A DNA stretch of 64,000 nucleotides from AP-15 sp963750195 (GTDB lineage: Bacteria; Pseudomonadota; Alphaproteobacteria; ATCC43930; CGMCC-115725): contig CAVVPS010000016.1 of NCBI GenBank assembly GCA_963750195.1, positions 620,001 through 684,000 on the forward strand, given 5' to 3'. A program made the position numbers and the translations under genes. This document shows positions 26,756 to 34,055 of this stretch, piece by piece (the first letter of the stretch is position 1; the number at the start of each line of letters is the position of its first letter). The notes below the pieces were generated by a model. It ran no database searches, was not told the origin of the DNA, and saw only the letters and a list, made by a program, of their open reading frames with translations.

Positions 26756-27595
26756 ATGGCGTTACCGACCTACACGATGCGTAGTCTGCTCGAAGCCGGG
26801 GTTCATTTCGGTCATCACACGCGACGCTGGAATCCGAAAATGGCGCCCTACATCTTCGGCGCCCGCAACGGCATACACATCATCGACCTCGAGCAAACCG
26901 TCCCGATGCTGCATCAGGGGTTGCAGGCGATCCGCGACGTCGTCGCTGGCGGCGGGCGAGTGCTGCTCGTCGGCACCAAGCGCCAGGCGCAGGAACCGGT
27001 CGCCGAGGCAGCTAAGCGCTGCGGCCAGTATTACGTCAACTACCGCTGGCTCGGCGGCATGCTGACCAACTTCAAGACGATGTCGCAATCAATCCGCCGG
27101 TTGCGCGAATTGGACGAGCGGATCAACAACGACCAGACTGGGTTGACCAAGCGCGAATTGTTGGAGCTGACGCGCCACCGTGACAAGCTCGAACGTGCGC
27201 TCGGCGGCATCAAGGAGATGGGCGGATTGCCCGACATCTTGTTCGTCATTGACACTAACAAGGAAGCAATCGCGGTGGCTGAGGCGAATACGCTTCACCT
27301 GCCGGTCGTTGCCATCCTCGATTCCAACTCGTCGCCAGAGGGGATCGCCTATCCGATTCCGGGCAATGACGACGCGATGCGGGCGATCCATCTCTATTGC
27401 GATCTCGTGTCGAGTGCCGTCCTTGATGGGCTGCAGGCCGAACTCGCCGCCTCGGGCGTCGATATTGGCGCCCGCGCCGAGCCTGCCGCCGACGATCTGT
27501 CGGACGGAGCAATCGAGGAAAGCGGCGCCCCCGTCGAGGGTGACAGTGCAGTCATGCCGGCGATGGAAGGCGAACCGCTAGCGGCCAACGCTTGA
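26756..27595 (+). CDS. rpsB: 30S ribosomal protein S2
   Basis: A 279-residue S2 protein: MALPTYTMRSLLEAGVHFGH, then RRWNPKMAPYIFGARNGIHI and VNYRWLGGMLTNFKT are diagnostic. S2 binds the 30S platform with S1. AAGGA seven bases upstream fixes ATG 26756; the longer in-frame start would add an unrelated N-terminus. It is longer than E. coli S2 (about 240) owing to a C-terminal acidic Ala/Glu-rich extension of some 40 residues, common in alphaproteobacteria. It is followed by tsf, the classic order. Confidence 0.97.
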   Translation: MALPTYTMRSLLEAGVHFGHHTRRWNPKMAPYIFGARNGIHIIDLEQTVPMLHQGLQAIRDVVAGGGRVLLVGTKRQAQEPVAEAAKRCGQYYVNYRWLGGMLTNFKTMSQSIRRLRELDERINNDQTGLTKRELLELTRHRDKLERALGGIKEMGGLPDILFVIDTNKEAIAVAEANTLHLPVVAILDSNSSPEGIAYPIPGNDDAMRAIHLYCDLVSSAVLDGLQAELAASGVDIGARAEPAADDLSDGAIEESGAPVEGDSAVMPAMEGEPLAANA

Positions 27596-27673
27596 ACCTT
27601 AGCTGAGCGGTGACCAAGATTTGAGCTGCCTGCCCGTTACGACAATGGGCGGCGACAGACGAGAGGGTAGACA

Positions 27674-28602
27674 ATGGTCGAGGTGACCGCGGCGCTGGTC
27701 AAGGAGCTGCGCGAGAAGACCGGCGCCGGTATGATGGACTGCAAGAGGGCGCTCGGTGACAGCGGCGGCGATATCGAGGCGGCGGTCGACTGGCTGCGCA
27801 AAAAGGGGCTGTCCGCCGCCGCCAAAAAGGCCGGCCGGGTCGCCGCCGAGGGGCTGATCGGCGCGGCCACACGCGGACCGGCCGGTGCCCTTGTCGAGGT
27901 CAATTCTGAGACCGATTTCGTCGCCCGTAACGCGGCCTTTCAGAGCTTCGTGAAGGCTGTTAGCGAGCTCGCGCTCGACGGCGACGGGGAGCTCGAATTC
28001 GCTGACCCGCGCGCCATATTCGGGTTCGGGCCGCACGGTCGAGACCGAACTGACCCATCTGATCGCGACGATCGGCGAGAATTTGGTGCTGCGCCGGGCC
28101 ACCCGGCTGACGGTCGTCCGGGGTGGCATCATCTCTTATGTGCACAATTCGCTGGGGCCGGGGATCGGCAAGATCGGCGTGATCGTAGCGCTCGAATTCG
28201 AGCGCCGCTCCAAGCGCGCTCGCCGATATCGGAAAGCAGCTCGCGATGCATGTCGCGGCGGCGAACCCGCTCTATCTCGACATCGGCTCGGTGCCGCACG
28301 CAGCGCTCGAGCGCGAGCGCAACGTGCTGCGCGAGCAGGCGCGCGCCAGCGGCAAGTCCGAGGACATCATCGAGCGCATGGTCGACGGGCGGCTTCGTAA
28401 ATTTTACGAGGAGGTCGTGCTGCTCGAACAGATCTTCGTCGTCGATCAGGAAACACGGATTTCGAAGGTGGTCGAAAACGCCGCCAAGGCAGCCGGCGCG
28501 CCGATCAGGATCACCGGCTATGCCCGCTTTGCGCTGGGCGAGGGAATTGAGCGTCCGCGCACGGATTTTGCAGCTGAGGTGGCCTCGCAACTCGAGCACT
28601 GA
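27674..28602 (+). CDS. tsf: elongation factor Ts, sequence shows two one-base insertions
   Basis: EF-Ts recharges EF-Tu with GTP. Three consecutive frames carry the parts in order: the N-terminal UBA-like region and core (KTGAGMMDCKRAL, ETDFVARN); then TVETELTHLIATIGENLVLR; then KQLAMHVAAANPLYLDI to TGA 28600-28602. Removing one T from each of two GAATTC hexamers (27995-28000 and 28194-28199) gives continuous ELESLTRAPYSGSGRT and ALESSAAPSALADIGKQ and a 308-residue protein, the normal EF-Ts length. Because tsf is essential, these are almost certainly sequence errors, not mutations. Confidence 0.93.
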
Positions 28603-28716
28603 CTGCCAAGGTCCGGCGGGTCTCCCGCACGCCGCCTGGAGAATTGCGCTAGGAGCGCGACGTCGCGCTTGATTTAATGTATGCTTCTTGCGCCGGCGGC
28701 AGCGGCGCTGGCAAAG

Positions 28717-29457
28717 ATGAGCGTGGGCCTAATGGCAGCCGATCTGAGGTATCGCCGCGTTCTTCTGAAGATTTCGGGCGAGGCCCTGATGGGTGGCGGC
28801 GAAGGCGGCCTCGATCCTGAGGTTGTCGCGCGCATCGCCGACGAAACCCAATCGGTGCATGCGCTCGGCGTCGAATTATGCATGGTCATCGGCGGCGGCA
28901 ACATCTTTCGCGGCGTGTCGGGGGCCGCGGCGGGAATGGAACGGGCGTCGGCCGACTACATGGGAATGTTGGCGACCGTGATAAACTCGCTGGCGATGCA
29001 GAACGCGCTCGAGCAACGGGGGGTGGCGACGCGGGTGCAGTCGGCGATCTCGATGCAGGCGGTATGCGAGCCCTATATCCGTCGCAGGGCATTGCGCCAC
29101 CTCGAAAAAAAACGCCTCGTGATATTTGCCGCGGGCACCGGGAACCCGTTCTTTACGACCGACACCGCCGCCGCGTTGCGAGCTTCGGAGATGGGCTGCG
29201 ACGCACTGCTCAAGGCAACCAAAGTTGACGGTGTCTACGACGCCGACCCTCATCGCGTGCCCGGCGCTGCCCGATTCGAACGACTTGATTACCGTGAAGT
29301 GCTGGCGCGCGACCTGCGAGTAATGGATGGGGCGGCAATCGCGCTGGCGCGCGAAAACCGTATTCCGATCCTGGTGTTCTCGATCTTCGAGAGCGGCGGG
29401 TTCGCGCGGGTCGTCCGCGGCGAGGGAAGATTTACGATTATCGATGGTGAGCTTTAG
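28717..29457 (+). CDS. pyrH: UMP kinase
   Basis: The bacterial amino-acid-kinase-fold UMP kinase that makes UDP for nucleic acid and cell wall precursors. Diagnostic segments: RVLLKISGEALMGGGEGGLD, the GGGNIFRG nucleotide loop, ADYMGMLATVINSLAMQ and GTGNPFFTTDTAAALRASEM. Candidate starts are 28681, 28717 (MSVGLMAADLRYRR) and 28732 (MAADLRYRR). None has an ideal ribosome site; the shorter ones give family-like N-termini. It lies in the conserved tsf-pyrH-frr order. Confidence 0.95.
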   Translation: MSVGLMAADLRYRRVLLKISGEALMGGGEGGLDPEVVARIADETQSVHALGVELCMVIGGGNIFRGVSGAAAGMERASADYMGMLATVINSLAMQNALEQRGVATRVQSAISMQAVCEPYIRRRALRHLEKKRLVIFAAGTGNPFFTTDTAAALRASEMGCDALLKATKVDGVYDADPHRVPGAARFERLDYREVLARDLRVMDGAAIALARENRIPILVFSIFESGGFARVVRGEGRFTIIDGEL

Positions 29458-29478
29458 TCATCGACAGGGAATGAGGCC

Positions 29479-30040
29479 ATGCTCGAAGAACTCGCTGCTG
29501 AAAGACCTCGGTCGCCGGATGGACGGCGCCCTCGACGTGCTGCGCAAGGAATTCGGCGGGTTACGCACCGGGCGGGCTTCGGCGAGCCTGCTCGAACCGA
29601 TTATGGTGACCGCCTATGGCGGTACGATGCCGATCAATCAACTCGCGAATGTCAGCGTTCCCGAGCCTCGGATGATCACGGTGCAGGTATGGGACCGCGC
29701 CATGGTCAAAGCGGTCGACAAGGCGATTCGGGAGTTGGGGCTCGGGCTCAACCCGCAAACCGAGGGTCAGGTAATGCGGGTGCCGATTCCGGATCTGAAC
29801 GAGGAACGGCGGCGCGAACTGACCCGAGTCACGGCGAAATATGCCGAGCAGGCCCGGGTGTCCGTGCGCAATGTGCGCCGGGACGGCATCGAGGTGTTGC
29901 GCCGCCAAGAGAAGGACGGCGCGATCTCGCAGGATCAGCAGCGCAAGTTGCAGCAGGAGATCCAGCACCTGACCGACGATGCGATCCGGCGCATCGACGA
30001 GACCTTGGGGCAAAAGGACAAGGAGATCATGCAAGTCTGA
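29479..30040 (+). CDS. frr: ribosome recycling factor, start region probably carries a one-base insertion
   Basis: RRF splits post-termination ribosomes with EF-G. RMDGALDVLRKEFGGLRTGRA and the C-terminal KDGAISQDQQRKLQQEIQ are diagnostic. As sequenced, only ATG 29471 (MRPCSKNSLLKDL) is in frame, and its AGGGA is too close. ATG 29479 has AGGGA at good spacing but is out of frame. Removing one A from GAACTC (29488-29493) makes it read MLEDSLLKDLGRRMDG and gives 186 residues, the standard RRF length. I favour 29479 with an error. The stop overlaps the uppS start (TGATG). Confidence 0.9.
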
Positions 30041-30789
30041 TGGCCAATCCGATCAGCGCCGCCGCGAGTGCCGCACCGCGCACGCTGCCACAGCACGTCG
30101 CGATTATCATGGACGGCAACGGACGCTGGGCGCGCGCCCGCGGCTTGCCGCGTATCGCTGGCCATCGCCGTGGCGCTGAGGCGGTGCGGCGCACCGCCGC
30201 CCGCGCGTGCGAACTCGGCATCCCGTACCTGACCCTATTCGGGTTCTCGTCGGAGAATTGGCAACGTCCATCGAGCGAGATACACGATCTGATGGGGCTG
30301 TTGCGCCATTATCTGCGGGCTGAGATCGCCGAATTATGCCGCAACGGCATCCGTCTAAAGGTGATCGGCCAGATCCGCCGTCTCGCCCCCGACATCGTCA
30401 GCCTGATCGAGCAGGCCGAGGAGACGACGCGGGATAACTCGGCCATCACCCTGACGATCGCGTTGTCTTATGGCGGTCGCTCCGAGATCGTCGCCGCGGT
30501 GCGCGCGATAGCGGCCCAGGTGCAGGCCGGCAGTCTCGCTCTCGACGCGGTCGACGAGGAATGCTTGGCCCGTCATCTGTTCACCGTCGACCTGCCCGAT
30601 CCAGATTTGTTGATCCGCACCAGTGGCGAGCAGCGGATCAGCAATTTCCTGTTGTGGCAGTGCGCCTATTCCGAGCTTGTCTTTACGAAGACGCTCTGGC
30701 CCGATTTCGCCAGGGACGACCTCGATGAGGCGATCGACGAATATTGCGGGCGCGAGCGGCGCTACGGGGCCGGAGTTGGCCCGCGCTGA
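30040..30789 (+). CDS. uppS: undecaprenyl diphosphate synthase
   Basis: A 249-residue cis-prenyltransferase that builds the C55 lipid carrier used for peptidoglycan and O-antigen. The catalytic motif HVAIIMDGNGRWA, GFSSENWQRP, and the late LLIRTSGEQRISNFLLWQ are all present. It starts on the stop codon of frr and overlaps the start of cdsA, so translation is coupled along the operon. Length is normal. Confidence 0.96.
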   Translation: MANPISAAASAAPRTLPQHVAIIMDGNGRWARARGLPRIAGHRRGAEAVRRTAARACELGIPYLTLFGFSSENWQRPSSEIHDLMGLLRHYLRAEIAELCRNGIRLKVIGQIRRLAPDIVSLIEQAEETTRDNSAITLTIALSYGGRSEIVAAVRAIAAQVQAGSLALDAVDEECLARHLFTVDLPDPDLLIRTSGEQRISNFLLWQCAYSELVFTKTLWPDFARDDLDEAIDEYCGRERRYGAGVGPR

Positions 30790-31601
30790 GCCGGGTCAGC
30801 TGCGCCTGCGGATTGCCTCGGGGTTGGCGCTAGCGCCGTTGCCAATCGCCGCAATTTGGTTCGGCGGGGCTTGGCTCGCGTCGTTGACGGCGCTCGCGGC
30901 CGCGGTGATGGCGTGGGAATGGGGGCGGCTGTGCCGTGGCGACACGTCTAACGGCATCCCGATCGAGATCGTGCTCGTCGGGGTGGTGGTTGCGACCGTC
31001 GCGATCTCGGCGCTCGGCACTACCGGGTTTGCCGTTGCGGCCGCACTCATCGGTGCCGGGATTGTTTTTTGGGCGGTGCCCCGAGGGCCGGACATGAAAC
31101 CTCAATGGATGGCCCTGGGTGTGCTGTGGGTGGCGCTACCCTGCATCTCTCTTTTGTGGCTGGCCCGTCAGGAGGCAGGCGGCCGCGCCACCTTGCTGTG
31201 GCTGCTCGGGGTGGTCTGGGCGACAGATATCGGCGCGTACGCCGTCGGACGAAGCCTTGGCGGGCCGCGCCTTGCGCCGCGCTGGAGCCCCCGGAAGACC
31301 TGGACCGGGTTCGTCGGCGGAACGGTCTGCGCCGCGCTTGCCGGCGGGGTGACCGCGCTGACGCTCGGGGTCGCCTCGACTGCGCCGCTGATACTGGTTA
31401 GTGCCGGGCTTGCGATTGTCGCGCAGTTCGGCGATCTTGCCGAGTTGCTGGCGAAACGCAGGTTCGGCGTGAAAGAACTCGAGCGGCCTGATCCCTGGGC
31501 ATGGCGGACTGCTCGACCGCGTGGACGGTTTGCTGGCGGCGATACCGGCAGTGGCGCTCTTAACACTGATCGGCGGCCACAGCGTTGTGACGTGGCAATG
31601 A
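30725..31601 (+). CDS. cdsA: phosphatidate cytidylyltransferase, one-base insertion near the 3' end
   Basis: Makes CDP-diacylglycerol for all phospholipids. A polytopic membrane protein (about eight helices) with the typical segment YAVGRSLGGPRLAPRWSPRKTWTG. The frame breaks at GAACTC (31475-31480). With one A removed it reads RFGVKDSSGLIPGHGGLLDR, the CDP-alcohol-binding signature, then VDGLLAAIPAVALL and stop TGA 31599-31601, 291 residues in all. The gene is essential, so this is read as a sequence error. ATG 30725 has AGGGA eight bases upstream; TTG 30776 is an alternative that avoids most of the overlap with uppS. Confidence 0.9.
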
Positions 31602-31682
31602 ACTTCTTCGCCGGGGTCTCGCCTTTGGCGACGCCGCCCGCCGGCGCTACAGCCCGCCAGCGACAGGAACGGGAGTGACGGC

Positions 31683-32867
31683 ATGCGACGCGTCACGATA
31701 CTCGGTTCAACCGGCTCAGTTGGGCAAAGCACCGTCGATCTCCTGCTGCGCAACCCCGACGCCTTTGTGGTCGAGGCCCTGACCGCAAATCGCAATCCCG
31801 CCCTTTTGGCCGAGCAGGCGCGCGCCTTGGGCGCGCGTTTTGCCGCGATTGGGGAGCCCGACCATTATCCGGCGCTGAAGGATGCGCTTGCTGGAACCGG
31901 CATAGAGACCGCGTGCGGTCCAGCCTCGCTGGTCGAAGCGGCGCTACGGCCGGCCGAATGGGTGATGGCCGGAATCGTTGGCGCGGCCGGGCTGGCGCCG
32001 ACCCTCGCGGCGATCCGACGCGGAGTTATCGTAGCGCTCGCTAACAAGGAGGTGCTGGTCTGCGCCGGCGCTCTCGTCATTCAGGAGGTCGCACGTTGCG
32101 GCGCCACCTTGCTGCCGGTCGACAGCGAGCACAATGCAATCTGGCAGTGCTTTGACCGCGAGCGCGCCGAGACCATCGACCGGATCATTCTGACCGCAAG
32201 CGGCGGCCCGTTTCGCGAACGCGCGATCGAGGAGATGCGCTGGGTCACGCCGCAACAGGCTGTCGCCCACCCAAACTGGAGCATGGGAGCGAAGATTTCT
32301 GTCGATTCGGCGACGATGATGAACAAGGGGCTGGAGCTGATCGAGGCGCATCATTTGTTCCAGTTGCCGCCGGAGCGGGTGGACATCGTCGTGCACGCGC
32401 AATCGATCGTCCACGGCGCTGTGGTCTACCGCGACGGCTCGGTGCTGGCGCAACTCGGCTCCCCCGACATGCGCACGCCGATCGCTTATGCGCTTGCCTG
32501 GCCAGGCCGCATCGACGCACCGACCAAGCGGCTCGACCTGGCGGCGATTGGCCGCTTGACCTTCGAGGCCCCCGACGAACATCGGTTCCCCGCCCTGCGC
32601 ATCGCACGCGAAGCATTGATCCGCGGCAGCGGCGCGCCGACCGTACTGAACGCGGCCAACGAGATTGCCGTGCACGCCTTTCTCGAAGGCCGGATTGGGT
32701 TTCTGGAGATCGTCGAGACTGTCGAGCGCACGCTCGAGGCAATCCCCGCCGATTACCTTGAATCGCTCGAAGATGTCTATAATTTCGACAAAGCGGCGCG
32801 GCAGGTGGCGGCTCGTCTGTCGGGCCATAACGCTCCGGCGCGCGCCGCAGCATCGATGGGTTTATGA
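31683..32867 (+). CDS. dxr: 1-deoxy-D-xylulose 5-phosphate reductoisomerase
   Basis: The second enzyme of the MEP isoprenoid pathway (DXP to MEP, NADPH-dependent). 394 residues with the NADPH loop ILGSTGSVGQST, ANKEVLVCAG, the metal-ligand and substrate region PVDSEHNAIWQC, and HPNWSMGAKISVDSATMMNK. It feeds isoprenyl units to uppS in the same block. Its last bases overlap rseP by four. Confidence 0.97.
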   Translation: MRRVTILGSTGSVGQSTVDLLLRNPDAFVVEALTANRNPALLAEQARALGARFAAIGEPDHYPALKDALAGTGIETACGPASLVEAALRPAEWVMAGIVGAAGLAPTLAAIRRGVIVALANKEVLVCAGALVIQEVARCGATLLPVDSEHNAIWQCFDRERAETIDRIILTASGGPFRERAIEEMRWVTPQQAVAHPNWSMGAKISVDSATMMNKGLELIEAHHLFQLPPERVDIVVHAQSIVHGAVVYRDGSVLAQLGSPDMRTPIAYALAWPGRIDAPTKRLDLAAIGRLTFEAPDEHRFPALRIAREALIRGSGAPTVLNAANEIAVHAFLEGRIGFLEIVETVERTLEAIPADYLESLEDVYNFDKAARQVAARLSGHNAPARAAASMGL

Positions 32868-34006
32868 TGATCGGGTTTCTGCACCACGGGCTGGGCTATA
32901 TCGTTCCGTTCTTGTTCATCCTGACCGTGCTCGTCTTTGTCCACGAGTTCGGTCATTATTTTATTGCCCGCCGCAACGGCGTTCGGGTCGACGTGTTCTC
33001 CATAGGCTTTGGGCCAGAGGTATTCGGCTGGCACGACCGGGCCGGCACGCGCTGGAAATTCAGCGCGATCCCGCTCGGCGGCTACGTCAAGATGTTCGGC
33101 GATAACGACGCTAGCTCTGGCCTGCCGGCCGCGGGCCTCAGCCGAATGACCCCGGCCGAGCGCGAGGTTTCGTTTCATTACAAGCGGCTCGGCCAGCGCG
33201 CCGCGATCGTCGTGGCCGGGCCGGCCGCCAATTTCGTCTTCGCGATCGTCGTACTGGCGATCCTGTTTATGACCTTCGGTCAGCCGTTTACCCCGGCGCA
33301 AGTCGGGCAAGTCCAGCCGGGCAGCGCGGCCGAGCGCGGCGGCATCAAACCGGGCGACGTCATTGTTAAAATCAATGGCGCCTCAGTCCAGAGCTTCGAG
33401 AATGTTCAGCAGGATGTCCGCCTTAATCCTGGCGTGCCCATGGCGATCGTGGTCAAGCGAGACGGCCGCGATCTCACCTTTCACGTCACGCCGACCAAAA
33501 CCGAGCTGACCGACCGCTTCGGCAACCATTATGAAATAGGGTTGCTCGGCATCGCCCGGAACGGCGTCGACTACGTCAAGCGCGATCCGGCAACCGCATT
33601 GCTGCAAGCTGGGGTGGAGACCTGGACCTTGTCGGCTGACACGCTGCAGGCGATGTGGCAGATCGTGATCGGAACGCGCGGCACCGACGAGCTCGGCGGG
33701 CCTTTGCGCATCGCCCAGATGTCGGGTGACGTGGCTCAGGGCGGGGTCGTCGCCGTCGTCTGGTTTATGGCGGTGCTGTCGATCAATCTCGGGCTGATTA
33801 ATCTGTTCCCAGTCCCGGTGCTTGACGGCGGGCATCTGCTGTTCTATGCGGCGGAGGCGCTACGGGGGAAGCCGCTAGGCCAACGCGCTCAGGAATATGG
33901 TTTTCGCATCGGGCTGGCTCTGGTGCTCACCTTAATGGTGTTTGCTACCTGGAACGACCTCGTCCACCTTCGGATCGTCGAGTTTGTAAAGGGCCTTGTG
34001 ACCTGA
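32864..34006 (+). CDS. rseP: site-2 intramembrane metalloprotease RseP/MmpA
   Basis: A 380-residue inner-membrane zinc protease that cleaves anti-sigma factors or, in Caulobacter (MmpA), a polarity factor. The HExxH motif is HEFGH at residues 27-31 in the first helix. One PDZ domain lies around residues 135-220 (QPGSAAERGGIKPGDVIVKI), and the second metal ligand is in NLFPVPVLDGGHL. E. coli RseP has two PDZ domains; a single one is usual in alphaproteobacteria. It lies between dxr and bamA, the standard order. Confidence 0.95.
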   Translation: MMIGFLHHGLGYIVPFLFILTVLVFVHEFGHYFIARRNGVRVDVFSIGFGPEVFGWHDRAGTRWKFSAIPLGGYVKMFGDNDASSGLPAAGLSRMTPAEREVSFHYKRLGQRAAIVVAGPAANFVFAIVVLAILFMTFGQPFTPAQVGQVQPGSAAERGGIKPGDVIVKINGASVQSFENVQQDVRLNPGVPMAIVVKRDGRDLTFHVTPTKTELTDRFGNHYEIGLLGIARNGVDYVKRDPATALLQAGVETWTLSADTLQAMWQIVIGTRGTDELGGPLRIAQMSGDVAQGGVVAVVWFMAVLSINLGLINLFPVPVLDGGHLLFYAAEALRGKPLGQRAQEYGFRIGLALVLTLMVFATWNDLVHLRIVEFVKGLVT

Positions 34007-34055
34007 CGCGAGCGTAATTCCGGGGGATGGGGGTTCGAGCCGGGGGTGGGGTGTT

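Noticed and set aside
27995..28199. EcoRI-site pairs (GAATTC) in tsf as signs of cloning or engineered joints
   Set aside because: The same effect occurs at GAGTTC and GAACTC sites in other genes, so the common factor is GANTC, not EcoRI.
29479..30789. Single 436-residue protein spanning frr and uppS
   Set aside because: Its first half is frr read out of frame; only the uppS part is real. The apparent start at 29479 is used for frr instead.
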